Shown piece after piece: positions 1-8,800 of a DNA stretch of 64,000 bases. The DNA is taken from assembly GCA_002409595.1 (NCBI GenBank), contig DHNQ01000001.1, positions 179,222 to 243,221 on the forward strand. The letters run 5' to 3'. The DNA comes from Dysgonomonas sp. UBA5412. Lineage in GTDB: Bacteria > Bacteroidota > Bacteroidia > Bacteroidales > Dysgonomonadaceae. The notes beneath the pieces were generated by a model, which was given only the letters and a program-made list of their open reading frames with translations, ran no database searches and was not told the DNA's origin. Numbering within the stretch: the first letter of the stretch is position 1; each line of letters opens with the position of its first letter. Made by a program: the position numbers and the translations under genes.

Positions 1-106
1 TGAGTACGGCATCTTTTATCTTATCCTTAAATAAGAATGGTATTGCAAGCATAATTGCTATAATGATAACCAATACAACACCAACAATCGTTAATCCTTT
101 TTTCAT
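1..106 (-). CDS. AsmA-like protein, N-terminal fragment
   Basis: Only the first 35 codons lie in the window; the gene runs off the left edge. The visible protein begins MKKGLTIVGVVLVIIIAIML and continues with AIPFLFKDKIKDAV. It is one uncleaved membrane anchor followed by a basic stretch. This resembles the start of Bacteroidetes AsmA/YhdP-type envelope proteins, which are anchored in the inner membrane and span the periplasm. The family call rests on this short stretch and genome habit, so it is tentative. A TAnnTTTG box at 198-205 suggests its own promoter and a leader of about 85 nt. Confidence 0.5.
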   Translation of the reverse strand, partial: MKKGLTIVGVVLVIIIAIMLAIPFLFKDKIKDAVL

Positions 107-197
107 ATTTTCTGATTTTTAAGTAATCTCTGTTTAATCTCTTAAACCTAAAGTTTGTGTATTTGTTTTGTTCAGTCTATTTCTTTTTAACGTCGCG

Positions 198-205
198 CAA
201 AGATA
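198..205 (-). promoter_or_regulatory. -7 promoter box for the AsmA-like gene
   Basis: On the minus strand this reads TATCTTTG, an exact match to the Bacteroidetes -7 consensus TAnnTTTG. A TTTC that could serve as the -33 element lies about 19 nt upstream. The rest of 107-381 holds no gene that I can support. Confidence 0.5.
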
Positions 206-381
206 CAGCTTTTTATTAATTAGAAAGAAGTACCTTAAATCAAATGAATTATCATTTCTTAATCTAGAGGATAGGTTTATTCAACGAAGGAGAAATGAAT
301 TTATTGCACCAATATATAATACATCAGGCTATACCTGAAAGATATCAAATACAGCCGAGCTGGCCAAATGACTTCATTTAC

Positions 382-1278
382 TTACTTTTTGAAGCGAGCA
401 TATACACTTAAAGGTAAGGATTTACCTGATTTTTCAGGAACGATCAATTCTCCATATTGACATTGGGTTACATCAGGAAAATAGTCTTTTATAAGATTAT
501 CCGCAATAACGGCAGAAAAACCCATCGAATAAAGATTCAAGATAAGAAAGGATTCTTTATCCTCAAGTAAGTCGCTACACAGCGACATAAGCTCAGAGAT
601 ATTATCTTCCAATATCCATCTCTCTCCATCCGGACCTCGTCCGTAGGCTGGAGGATCAAGTATAATTCCGTTATATTTTTTACCCCTCTTCACCTCTCTT
701 TTACAAAATTTCAAAGCATCTTCTACAATCCAGCGAATATTATCTAACCCTGAAGCTTCCATATTTTCTCGCGACCAAGATATCACCTGTTTTACCGAGT
801 CCACATGCGTAACATCTGCTCCTGCGCTTTTTGCAGCAATAGATGCTCCACCTGTATAAGCAAAAAGATTGAGTACTTTCACATCATCTTTCTGCATTGC
901 TGTTATAGTATCGTATATGAAATTCCAATTTTCAGATTGCTCCGGAAAAACACCAACATGCTTGAAAGAGGTTAGTCCCAATCTAAATTTGAGACTCATA
1001 CCCTTATATCCATAATCAATGTACCATTGATCGGGCATATTCTTTTTCTGAGTCCATACTCCTTTATCATTTCCATCTTGCGAAGCTTTTCCTTTTTCGC
1101 GACGAAATGTTGCATCTGCGGATGCCTCCCACTCTGTATCTGACAGAGATTTTCGCCATACGGCTTGAGGTTCGGGGCGGCGTATTATATATTTACCAAA
1201 GCGTTCGAGTTTTTCGTATTCACCCGAATCTATTAATTCGTAATCTACCCAATGATTAGGAGCTAGCAATTGTATCAA
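382..1278 (-). CDS. Class I SAM-dependent methyltransferase, RlmI/RlmK-like
   Basis: A 298-aa protein with a Rossmann methyltransferase core. The AdoMet-binding motif I is VLNLFAYTGGASIAA near residue 135. An acidic motif II follows (VTHVDSVKQV), and the catalytic-type motif IV is ILDPPAYGRG near residue 207. This arrangement is typical of the RlmI/RlmK 23S rRNA methyltransferase superfamily. The N-terminal PUA domain of E. coli RlmI is absent, so the substrate is not certain; 23S rRNA cytosine C5 methylation is the best guess from the family. It lies 5 bp downstream of the HerA-like gene on the same strand, so the two are probably co-transcribed. Confidence 0.8.
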   Translation of the reverse strand: MIQLLAPNHWVDYELIDSGEYEKLERFGKYIIRRPEPQAVWRKSLSDTEWEASADATFRREKGKASQDGNDKGVWTQKKNMPDQWYIDYGYKGMSLKFRLGLTSFKHVGVFPEQSENWNFIYDTITAMQKDDVKVLNLFAYTGGASIAAKSAGADVTHVDSVKQVISWSRENMEASGLDNIRWIVEDALKFCKREVKRGKKYNGIILDPPAYGRGPDGERWILEDNISELMSLCSDLLEDKESFLILNLYSMGFSAVIADNLIKDYFPDVTQCQYGELIVPEKSGKSLPLSVYARFKK

Positions 1279-1283
1279 AATAA

Positions 1284-2789
1284 TTATCTTTTTTTAGATG
1301 ATCCTTTAAAAAAGGCACTTATAACTTGTTTTGCCAACGGCACTACTATACCTGTGGCTATTGTTCCCCAAAAGCGTTTGCGTTGCACAGCTTCCTGACG
1401 GGCTGTTTTTTCCTGCTGCTTTTGTGTTTTTTCTTGTTCTTTCTGAGCCTTTACATTAGCCTTATCCTGAGCAGCCTGCTCTTTTTCATTTAAAGTGCCC
1501 TGCAATCGATCTGTCAATATTTCATAGGCAGATTGTCTGTCTTGAACTTGAGCATAGTGCCTATATAGAAGAGAGTTTTCTATCATCTTTTTACGCTCCG
1601 AAGCATCTAATGGACCTATTTGTCCTTGTGGCGGAAGAACGAAAGCACGCTCAACTTCACTCGGTGTGCCTTTTTCGTCAAGAAAAGAAATCAAAGCTTC
1701 TCCCGTTCCCAATTCAGAGATAACAGTTTCAGTGTCAAACTTAGGGTTCGCTCTGAATGTTTGGGCGGCTACTTTAACAGCCTTCTGATCTTTAGGCGTG
1801 TAGGCTCTTAATGCGTGTTGTACACGGTTTCCTAACTGACCTAATACAGAATCAGGTATATCCGCTGGTGTTTGAGAAATAAAGTAAATACCGATTCCCT
1901 TGGATCGTATAAGTCGGACTACTTGTTCTATTTTTTCAAGCAATGCTTTTGGTGCATCTGAAAACAACAGATGTGCTTCATCGAAGAAGAATACCATTTT
2001 AGGCTTTTCAGGATCTCCAACTTCAGGCATTACATCAAATAGTTTTGTCATCAACCACATCAGAAAGGTTGTATATACTTTGGGTGAATTCATCAATCTA
2101 TCGGCAGCTAATATATTAATAACACCTTTATCTCCTTCTGTCTGTATAAGATCATCTATATTAAGATTCGGTTCTCCAAAAAACTGATCTGCTCCATCAT
2201 GCTCCAACGTAATCAGACCTCGCTGAATAGCACCGATACTAGCTGTCGAAATATTTCCGTATGAGGTAGTAAAGCGTCCTGAATTATTACCGACGTATTC
2301 TAACAGTTTTTGCAAATCCTTCAAGTCGATAAGTTCTAACGACTCATCTTTTGCTATTTTAAATATGATTGTCAACACTGCCGACTGGGTATCATTGAGT
2401 GATAGCAAACGTCCTAACAGCAATGGTCCCATGTCTGCAACAGTGGCTCTGATAGGTGTTCCTTGTTCTCCAAAGACATCCCAAAATTGTACCGGAAAAG
2501 ATTGGAACTTAAAACCTTTATCTGCTAAATGATAAGATTCGACCCGCTTTGTTACACTTTCTTTATTTCCGCCTATAGCAGCCACTCCTGATAAATCGCC
2601 TTTAACATCGGCTGCAAATACGGGAACACCCATCTGGCTAAATGTTTCGGCCATAGTCTGAAGCGTTACGGTTTTTCCTGTACCCGTAGCACCGGTAATA
2701 AGCCCATGACGGTTTGCCATTTTGGGTATCAGACAAACTTCTTTGTCTTCTGATATAGCGATAAACGCTTTTTTATCATTATCAAACAT
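1284..2789 (-). CDS. HerA-like ATPase, DUF853 (YjgR) family
   Basis: A 501-aa P-loop ATPase of the HerA/FtsK type. Walker A is GATGTGKT at residues 33-40 and Walker B is MVFFFDEAHLLF near residue 265. An arginine-rich sensor region (RLIRSKGIGIYFISQ) follows. The C-terminus has a charged Lys/Glu/Gln-rich helix (about 420-470), a hydrophobic segment and a basic tail, as in the DUF853 family. These proteins are annotated as HerA-like helicases, but the physiological role is unclear. No nuclease such as NurA is next to it, so DNA end resection is not supported by context. It is first in a two-gene operon with the methyltransferase. Confidence 0.85.
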   Translation of the reverse strand: MFDNDKKAFIAISEDKEVCLIPKMANRHGLITGATGTGKTVTLQTMAETFSQMGVPVFAADVKGDLSGVAAIGGNKESVTKRVESYHLADKGFKFQSFPVQFWDVFGEQGTPIRATVADMGPLLLGRLLSLNDTQSAVLTIIFKIAKDESLELIDLKDLQKLLEYVGNNSGRFTTSYGNISTASIGAIQRGLITLEHDGADQFFGEPNLNIDDLIQTEGDKGVINILAADRLMNSPKVYTTFLMWLMTKLFDVMPEVGDPEKPKMVFFFDEAHLLFSDAPKALLEKIEQVVRLIRSKGIGIYFISQTPADIPDSVLGQLGNRVQHALRAYTPKDQKAVKVAAQTFRANPKFDTETVISELGTGEALISFLDEKGTPSEVERAFVLPPQGQIGPLDASERKKMIENSLLYRHYAQVQDRQSAYEILTDRLQGTLNEKEQAAQDKANVKAQKEQEKTQKQQEKTARQEAVQRKRFWGTIATGIVVPLAKQVISAFFKGSSKKR

Positions 2790-2869
2790 GAATCTTCGTT
2801 TTTAGGTTTCTTCAATATAGTCTTTTATATAAAAAGCTTTGAAGACGAAAAAGTTCGTAAATAACAGAA

Positions 2870-2877
2870 CAAAAGTA
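2870..2877 (-). promoter_or_regulatory. -7 promoter box for the HerA-like gene
   Basis: It reads TACTTTTG on the minus strand and fits TAnnTTTG. It gives a predicted leader of about 74 nt and lies back-to-back with the plus-strand box at 2908-2915. Confidence 0.5.
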
Positions 2878-2907
2878 ATCATTTATTTAAAAATATAGTT
2901 TATATAT

Positions 2908-2915
2908 TACTTTTG
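2908..2915 (+). promoter_or_regulatory. -7 promoter box for the 3019 gene
   Basis: It reads TACTTTTG. The predicted start of transcription is about 2922. The leader of roughly 97 nt contains a 22-codon ORF. Confidence 0.5.
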
Positions 2916-2941
2916 TCTGCTTTAGATAGGAGACAAGATAT

Positions 2942-3010
2942 ATGATTGATCTGGATAAGTTATCAGTCATTTATAGACTATTTTTTACAGATTTATTATA
3001 TCTTGGCTAA
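2942..3010 (+). CDS. Possible 22-codon upstream ORF
   Basis: An ATG-initiated small ORF encodes MIDLDKLSVIYRLFFTDLLY followed by LG and TAA. It begins about 20 nt after the predicted transcription start and ends 8 nt before the ATG of the membrane glycosyltransferase-like gene. An AGGAG lies about 8 nt upstream, which is unusual here because most genes in the window lack a Shine-Dalgarno sequence. It could be a translated leader coupled to the downstream gene, or chance. Confidence 0.3.
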   Translation: MIDLDKLSVIYRLFFTDLLYLG

Positions 3011-3018
3011 GTCAAATA

Positions 3019-4365
3019 ATGGAACATATTGTGCTGAATAAAGGAACAAAAGTTTGGAACTGGTGTAATAATAACCCGACAAAGGCTATTATTATTTGGG
3101 GTATGTTTGTCCGTTTGACAATTGCGTTTTTATATGGACACATTACATTATATCCTGACAGCAATGATTATACCATTTTAGCAGAACGATTGCTGCAATT
3201 TAACCTATCGGGATATGAGGGGGAAAGACCTCCGGGATACTCTTTTTTTTTATGCTTAACAGGTCTCTCTAACATTGGGACAGTTATTATACAGTTCGTA
3301 ATTGGGATATGTACTTTATTGATCACATATAAAACTCTTTGTTCTGCTAAATTAAGGAGAGAATTTGCTCTGATAACTACACTTTTGATCGCATCTTATT
3401 TACCTTCTGTTTTTTTCGAATTTGCAATACTAACCGAATCCATTACTCTTTTTCTTATAACATCAATATTCTATTGCTTTGTCAGACAAATTAAGAAAGC
3501 CAGACCCCGTACAGTATATTGTATCAGTATATCATTATTGTGCAGTTATCTTGTTTTGACTAAAATGTTTTATATATATCTACCCATTCTACTATTTATA
3601 GTATTGGCTTTTAGGTATAAGTTCTGCATAAAAGAATTTCTAATCAGAGGAAGCAGTATTTTGGTTATTCCTTTACTTCTTTTTTTTGGTTGGTCGTACA
3701 TCAATAAAATTAATACCGGGTATTTTACATCTTCAACATTCTATGGTTTCAATATAGCTCAAAATTGTGTAAACTTTGCAGAACATACCACACCCGAATA
3801 TCAGGAAATAGGAAATATTTATGCAAAATACAGAGACAAGGATACTAAAACGAAAGAAATAGCCATGACAATATGGGAGGCTTACCCTGAACTAAGAAAC
3901 AACACAGGGCTATCATTTCCCGATCTCTCCAAAAAATTTTATGATTATAGCATTGCTACAATAAAGAAGAATCCGGGTTCTTACATGAAACAGGTATTTA
4001 TATCGTGGCGGGATTTTTGGAAAACATCTTTATATTGGGAATCATATAGTTTCTCAGTTTCTCAGGCAAGTACTCCTATCCTATATATCTGCTATATGGA
4101 AAGGATTGTTTTACAAATGGTCAAAATCTTATTTGTTTTATTGATTCCATATAATATTGTACAAGCCATACGGAGGAGAGAAATATCGTTGCAGACAACC
4201 TTCACTTTCGCTATTTTCATTGCATCCATTCTGCAAGCATTTGCTACGTATGGAACTAACTCTCGATTCTCGTATCCTTTTGAGATATTAATAATTATAT
4301 CAGTATGTATTAATATCCGGGAATACAAAAACTATATATATGAAAAACGAAAAACTGTATTCTAG
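3019..4365 (+). CDS. Multipass membrane protein, GT39/GT-C glycosyltransferase-like
   Basis: A 448-aa protein with about 10 hydrophobic segments spread along its length. Near residue 50 it has LYPDSNDYTILAERLL and soon after GERPPGYSFFL. An acidic motif in the first extracytoplasmic loop followed by a conserved-looking RPPGY motif is the pattern of GT-C (ArnT/PMT-like, GT39) lipid-linked sugar transferases. The remainder has no domain that I recognise. Such enzymes transfer a sugar from a polyprenyl phosphate carrier on the periplasmic side of the inner membrane. It stands alone, with no neighbouring cell-surface glycan genes, so the acceptor is unknown. Its stop codon lies inside a strong hairpin. 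Confidence 0.6.
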   Translation: MEHIVLNKGTKVWNWCNNNPTKAIIIWGMFVRLTIAFLYGHITLYPDSNDYTILAERLLQFNLSGYEGERPPGYSFFLCLTGLSNIGTVIIQFVIGICTLLITYKTLCSAKLRREFALITTLLIASYLPSVFFEFAILTESITLFLITSIFYCFVRQIKKARPRTVYCISISLLCSYLVLTKMFYIYLPILLFIVLAFRYKFCIKEFLIRGSSILVIPLLLFFGWSYINKINTGYFTSSTFYGFNIAQNCVNFAEHTTPEYQEIGNIYAKYRDKDTKTKEIAMTIWEAYPELRNNTGLSFPDLSKKFYDYSIATIKKNPGSYMKQVFISWRDFWKTSLYWESYSFSVSQASTPILYICYMERIVLQMVKILFVLLIPYNIVQAIRRREISLQTTFTFAIFIASILQAFATYGTNSRFSYPFEILIIISVCINIREYKNYIYEKRKTVF

Positions 4366-4388
4366 TTTTCTAAAATACAGTTCTTCGT
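4347..4388. terminator. Bidirectional terminator hairpin
   Basis: The arms 4347-4361 and 4374-4388 pair over 15 positions with one mismatch and are followed by TTTAT. The hairpin lies between the convergent 3019 gene and tyrA and overlaps the stop codon of the 3019 gene. Confidence 0.75.
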
Positions 4389-4414
4389 TTTATCTAACAC
4401 CTAATTCGTGTTTA

Positions 4415-5206
4415 CTATTCTTCTGATGTTTTTTCTGCTATATTTTTTCTTGCTTTAGTCAAAAACTCAAGCATAGCTGCACTATCTTTCTTCTTTATTA
4501 TCTCCAACAAAACTTTTAACTCCTCTCTGATGCTTTCCACCTGAGTCGAAGTATATGGATTGAATAAGATTTCTGTCAATAAATAATCATCCTCCGACAA
4601 CAAACCTTTTGCAATATCCATATGGCGCTTAAAAGTTGTTCCCGGAGCATCCTGCGGTTTCATCACCGAAGTGAAAACCAATGTAGATGCAAACGGAATA
4701 GACAGTGAGTATGCAATGGTCTCGTCATGCTCTTCAAATGTGTATTCAAAGACTCTCAAATTTAAACGATTGTACAAGTCCAAAAAGAATTTCTTACCGA
4801 TAGGGTCAGATTCTGATATAACAATAGCACTTTGTGTACTGAGATTTCGCAAATCGGCGAATGTAGGACCAAACATCGGATGAGAAGAGGCAAAAGGTTG
4901 CTCTACCGTAGCATAAAATTCTTTTAGTCCGGTTTTTACCGATGCAATATCTGAGATTATGCAATCCTTGCTGATATAAGGTAATATGGCTTTAAAAGCA
5001 TCTATGGTATATTTTACCGTAGCAGCATTTATTACCAACTCCGGATCGAAATCGGCAATCTCTTTAGGATCACTCATCCTAACGGTGTTGTATATAAATC
5101 TCAATCTCTGAGGGTCTACATCAAACACCGCCAACTCGTGGTCGAAACTCAAAACATCGCCAAAAAAAGATCCCATCTTTCCAGCTCCAAGTATCAGAAT
5201 TCTCAT
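4415..5206 (-). CDS. tyrA: Prephenate dehydrogenase
   Basis: It converts prephenate to 4-hydroxyphenylpyruvate with NAD+, the tyrosine branch after chorismate. The protein starts with the nucleotide-binding fold ILGAGKMG and has the substrate-region motif ASSHPMFGP near residue 115. Its roughly 263 aa match the short Bacteroidetes TyrA without a chorismate mutase domain. I place the start at the ATG at 5206: a longer TTG-initiated reading would begin inside the TATCTTTG promoter box at 5228-5235. In many Bacteroidales tyrA follows aroF in the pheA operon; here it lies about 14 kb from pheA (19220) with its own promoter. Confidence 0.85.
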   Translation of the reverse strand: MRILILGAGKMGSFFGDVLSFDHELAVFDVDPQRLRFIYNTVRMSDPKEIADFDPELVINAATVKYTIDAFKAILPYISKDCIISDIASVKTGLKEFYATVEQPFASSHPMFGPTFADLRNLSTQSAIVISESDPIGKKFFLDLYNRLNLRVFEYTFEEHDETIAYSLSIPFASTLVFTSVMKPQDAPGTTFKRHMDIAKGLLSEDDYLLTEILFNPYTSTQVESIREELKVLLEIIKKKDSAAMLEFLTKARKNIAEKTSEE

Positions 5207-5227
5207 ATCGCTTTTATTTTTCGGAAG

Positions 5228-5235
5228 CAAAGATA
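5228..5235 (-). promoter_or_regulatory. -7 promoter box for tyrA
   Basis: It reads TATCTTTG on the minus strand. It lies 21 nt upstream of the ATG at 5206 and rules out the longer TTG start. Confidence 0.6.
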
Positions 5236-5280
5236 CAAGAATCTGATATAAACTGGGGTTTTAATAAATATTATTTTATG

Positions 5281-6612
5281 CTATAATAATGTACTGGCAA
5301 CTTCTGACAAACGACTTCGCTCTCCTTTTACCAAATTAACGTGTGCAAATAAATCTTGCCCCGACATTTTATCTATTACATAAGCCAAACCATTGGATTG
5401 AGCATCGAGGTAAGGTGAGTCGATCTGCTGGAGATCTCCTGCAAAAACCATCTTAGTCCCCTCTCCGGCCCGTGTTATAATAGTTTTTATTTCGTGCGGC
5501 GTCAGATTTTGAGCCTCGTCTACTATACAAATCATTTCGGATAAGCTGCGTCCACGTATATAAGCCAATGCTTCTATTTCGAGCTTCTTACTCTTTTGCA
5601 TATCTTCTATATTGCGCGATTCTACACCGCCATACGGTATATGATTCTTAATAACCAATAGATTGTCGAAAAGAGGTTGCATATATGGGGCTATCTTTTG
5701 TTTCTCGTCTCCCGGTAAAAAACCCAATTCTTTATTACCCAGGGCAACAATGGGGCGAGCCAAAAGTATCTGATCAAAACTTTCACTTTGTTTCAGAGCT
5801 GAAGCCAAAGCTAACAATGTCTTACCCGTACCTGCTTTTCCGGTCAGCGTAACCAGCTTTACATCCGGATCAAGTAGCACTTCCAAAGCAAAAGTCTGCT
5901 CTGCGTTGCGTGGCTGAATTCCATAAGCCGACTGCTTATCTATTTTTCTTATCTTATTGGTAAAAGGATTGTATCGGGCTAAAACACTTTTCCGCCCATT
6001 TTTCATCACAAAGCATTCATTGGCTTGTATGGGCAATTCCAAGTTAAATTCATCAAAATCAATGCCGTCTAGACTTGAATACAAGCGATCTATAAGAGCC
6101 GAATCCATATTGGAAAAAGTTTTGTGCTGCCTTTCGAAGGTAAATATATCTGCAACCTTATCGTTGATATAATCTTCTGCTAATAAACCGATAGAACGTG
6201 CTTTCATTCTCAGATTTATATCCTTCGTCACCAGAATAGTCTTATTTTTCTTATCCCTTTCGGAGATTTCAAGAACAGTAGACAATATACGATGATCGGG
6301 AATGCGCTCTGGAAAAATTTGCAAAACTCTGTCTTGCGCTTTTATGCCCGTATCCACAAAAAGACGCCCCATACCATTACCTAAGTGAGTGCCTTTGGTG
6401 AAAAGGTCGTCGTCTGTGATAGAATCTAATTGGCGCAAAAACTCCCGTGCATTAAAATTTATCTGATCATTCCCCTTCTTAAACTTGTCCAATTCTTCTA
6501 AAACAACAATTGGAATATATATGTCATTTTCTTCAAAATTGTCTAAACATCTGAAATCGTGGAGAATTACATTTGTATCTAAAACAAAGTTCTTTTTCTT
6601 ATTTCTACTCAT
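5281..6612 (-). CDS. PIN domain-PhoH family ATPase
   Basis: A 443-aa fusion. The N-terminal PIN nuclease-like domain (residues about 7-145) starts FVLDTNVILHDF and has further acidic residues (VVLEELDKFK, LVTKDINLRMKA). The C-terminal PhoH ATPase domain (about 225-443) has Walker A GKAGTGKT and Walker B CIVDEAQN. PIN-PhoH proteins (YlaK/PhoH2 type) are linked to RNA unwinding and cleavage, often with a toxin-like activity. No small antitoxin-like ORF precedes this one. It starts at an ATG and is divergent from the DUF3868 gene; tyrA follows in the same direction with its own promoter. Confidence 0.85.
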   Translation of the reverse strand: MSRNKKKNFVLDTNVILHDFRCLDNFEENDIYIPIVVLEELDKFKKGNDQINFNAREFLRQLDSITDDDLFTKGTHLGNGMGRLFVDTGIKAQDRVLQIFPERIPDHRILSTVLEISERDKKNKTILVTKDINLRMKARSIGLLAEDYINDKVADIFTFERQHKTFSNMDSALIDRLYSSLDGIDFDEFNLELPIQANECFVMKNGRKSVLARYNPFTNKIRKIDKQSAYGIQPRNAEQTFALEVLLDPDVKLVTLTGKAGTGKTLLALASALKQSESFDQILLARPIVALGNKELGFLPGDEKQKIAPYMQPLFDNLLVIKNHIPYGGVESRNIEDMQKSKKLEIEALAYIRGRSLSEMICIVDEAQNLTPHEIKTIITRAGEGTKMVFAGDLQQIDSPYLDAQSNGLAYVIDKMSGQDLFAHVNLVKGERSRLSEVASTLL

Positions 6613-6815
6613 AGCAATATAAATTTACTATATAACAAAAAAGATATGCTATTTGGTTCTCTCAATATATTTTTTTTTGAAATATTTCCTTATCTTCGCA
6701 TCTGATAAATAGTAAAGCGGTTCGATCTTAACAAAATTTGAATCCCTTTACTTCTTTATTATATAGACTTTAGGCACAAACGAATTAGTTTTCACAAAAC
6801 TGCATTACTTCGAGT

Positions 6816-7811
6816 ATGGAAAAGAAATATATTTTAGTCCTATTAATGCTGTTGTTTAGCATTCAACAAAACGCACAGGTTCAACAAAATAGTAAATTTA
6901 AAAGAATTGATTATAAACATGATCAAAAAGAAGTCGAAGTTAGTCTTCAATTCGACTTGCAAGACTATTATGTAAACCCCGGAGATTCTTTAACATTAAC
7001 TCCAATTATCAAATCAGGAGCAAGAAATCTCATTCTGCCTAATATCATAATGAAAGGCAATGATCAGTTATTTTATTCTTCGAATAATAAAGATGCCTTG
7101 AAGCAAAAATCGGCAACAAATATAGAATACAAAGTAAGAGTTCCATACCAACGATGGATGGAGGATTCAGAACTAAATCTGAAAACAAATCTAAACAGAG
7201 TAAGCGGAGCCCCTCTGTATGATTATGTAGAAAATATTAGAAGTGGAATCAACTTACCTCAAAACAACTTTGAGTTGTTGAGCAATACTCCTCCGGCTTT
7301 GACTATATATGATGAATCGCTAATAAAAATGAAAGTTTTCGACCTTCACTATCCAAGTAAGACTTCTTTGACCGTTATTGATTGCCCTCAATTGAAAGGG
7401 TTGAAAGAAACAATGAACTGGATAATGAATAATAATGAAATTATGCTAGTCGGTATATACGTTTCAGCAACAACTTCCATTGATGGAATATATGCAGATA
7501 ACGAAAAACTAACTACAAGGCAAGCCGAAACATTTAAGAATTATCTACAACAGTATTACAATATCCCCGAATCTTATTTTCATATAAAAGGCAATAGTGA
7601 AGACTGGGACGGATTAGCAAAACAAGTAGAGGACAGTAATATGCCTTACAAACAAGAAGTATTAGATATAATGAGTAAATACGGTATATTCAACGGTAGA
7701 GAAAAAGCTCTTATGGACTTAAAAGGAGGATCACCATACATATATATGAAGAAAAATATGTTTCCTAAGTCTCAATATGTAGAATGTAGAATTGTATACA
7801 GAATAAAATAA
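6816..7811 (+). CDS. DUF3868 fimbria-associated protein with OmpA-like C-terminus
   Basis: A 331-aa secreted protein with a signal peptide ending near QQNAQ. The N-terminal half has the DUF3868 pattern: a beta-rich start, SLTLTPIIKSG, then VPYQRWM near residue 112. The C-terminal part (about 200-331) looks like an OmpA-type peptidoglycan-binding domain, with the tail motif EDWDGLAKQVEDSNMPY. In Bacteroidetes this family sits in Mfa/FimA-type fimbrial loci, usually beside DUF3575 and anchor/tip genes, and is thought to tie the fimbrial base to the cell wall. None of those partners is present here. It ends at a strong terminator. Confidence 0.7.
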   Translation: MEKKYILVLLMLLFSIQQNAQVQQNSKFKRIDYKHDQKEVEVSLQFDLQDYYVNPGDSLTLTPIIKSGARNLILPNIIMKGNDQLFYSSNNKDALKQKSATNIEYKVRVPYQRWMEDSELNLKTNLNRVSGAPLYDYVENIRSGINLPQNNFELLSNTPPALTIYDESLIKMKVFDLHYPSKTSLTVIDCPQLKGLKETMNWIMNNNEIMLVGIYVSATTSIDGIYADNEKLTTRQAETFKNYLQQYYNIPESYFHIKGNSEDWDGLAKQVEDSNMPYKQEVLDIMSKYGIFNGREKALMDLKGGSPYIYMKKNMFPKSQYVECRIVYRIK

Positions 7812-7834
7812 TAAAGTTTCTATATTATAGACCT

Positions 7835-7865
7835 AAAGCCCTTGTTCTAGGAACAAGGGCTTTTC
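7835..7865 (+). terminator. Rho-independent terminator after the DUF3868 gene
   Basis: The perfect 11-bp stem is 7837-7847 with 7851-7861. It has a 3-nt loop and a T run. Confidence 0.85.
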
Positions 7866-7922
7866 TATATATCTTAATTTTTTCAGATTTGCACAAGTCT
7901 AATATTTCTCTTATAAAATTTG

Positions 7923-7930
7923 TATCTTTG
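7923..7930 (+). promoter_or_regulatory. -7 promoter box for the kdsA operon
   Basis: It reads TATCTTTG, an exact TAnnTTTG match. It predicts a leader of about 66 nt before kdsA. Confidence 0.6.
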
Positions 7931-8002
7931 ATAACTGTAAAATCATATACAATAGAAACAAATATAGAATAATTCCCGTTTTAAAAATAAAACTGAAAAT
8001 AT

Positions 8003-8797
8003 ATGAATCTAACAAATCTGAAAAATGATAATTTCTTCCTTTTGGCAGGACCATGCGTGATAGAAGGAGAAGAAATGGCTTTACGCATAGCGGACAAAAT
8101 AAAAACAATAACTGAAAAACTTAATATACCTTACGTATTTAAGGGATCATATAAGAAGGCAAATAGATCACGAGTAGACTCTTTCACCGGAATAGGAGAC
8201 GAAAAGGCTTTGAAAATACTTCAAAAAGTAGGAAAGACATTTGGTATCCCGACTGTGACCGATATACACGAAACACACGAGGCAGAATTAGCTGCCGAAT
8301 ATGTAGATGTATTACAGATACCTGCATTCTTATGCCGTCAGACCGACTTGCTCATCGCCGCTGCCAAAACAGGAAAGATAGTAAATATCAAAAAAGGTCA
8401 GTTTCTAGCTCCTAGCGGGATGAAATTTGCAGCACAAAAGGTTGTAGATTCTGGGAATGAGAATGTGATCATCACAGACAGAGGAACTTCTTTTGGATAC
8501 TCAGACCTTGTTGTCGATTTTAGAGGAGTGCCTGAAATGAAAGAATTCGGCTTTCCGGTTGTATTAGATGCAACCCATTGTTTACAAAAACCAAATCAGG
8601 CTTCCGGAGTTACAGGAGGACAACCTCAACTTATAGAAACCATGTGCAAAGCCGGTATTGCTACGGGAGTAGACGGACTTTTCATCGAAACACATTTCGA
8701 TTGTGCTAACGCGCTTTCCGATGGAGCAAACATGCTGCCTTTGGATCAATTAGAAGCATTGATGACTAAATTAGTAAGACTTAAAGCCGCATTATAA
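8003..8797 (+). CDS. kdsA: 3-deoxy-8-phosphooctulonate (KDO-8-P) synthase
   Basis: It condenses phosphoenolpyruvate with arabinose 5-phosphate to give KDO-8-phosphate for the lipid A inner core, in the cytoplasm. The 264-aa length is normal. Recognisable motifs are LLAGPCVIEGEE at the start, FKGSYKKANRSR (residues about 47-58), IPAFLCRQTDLL and DATHCLQKPNQASGVTGG. The Asn in KKANRS is the usual KDO-8-P synthase signature residue and separates it from DAHP synthases. It is the first gene of a tight operon; comB starts 3 bp after its stop. Confidence 0.95.
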   Translation: MNLTNLKNDNFFLLAGPCVIEGEEMALRIADKIKTITEKLNIPYVFKGSYKKANRSRVDSFTGIGDEKALKILQKVGKTFGIPTVTDIHETHEAELAAEYVDVLQIPAFLCRQTDLLIAAAKTGKIVNIKKGQFLAPSGMKFAAQKVVDSGNENVIITDRGTSFGYSDLVVDFRGVPEMKEFGFPVVLDATHCLQKPNQASGVTGGQPQLIETMCKAGIATGVDGLFIETHFDCANALSDGANMLPLDQLEALMTKLVRLKAAL

Positions 8798-8800
8798 TAT

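Noticed and set aside
5207..5230. TTG start giving TyrA eight extra residues
   Set aside because: The TTG lies within the -7 box TATCTTTG; the ATG at 5206 begins directly with the nucleotide-binding fold.
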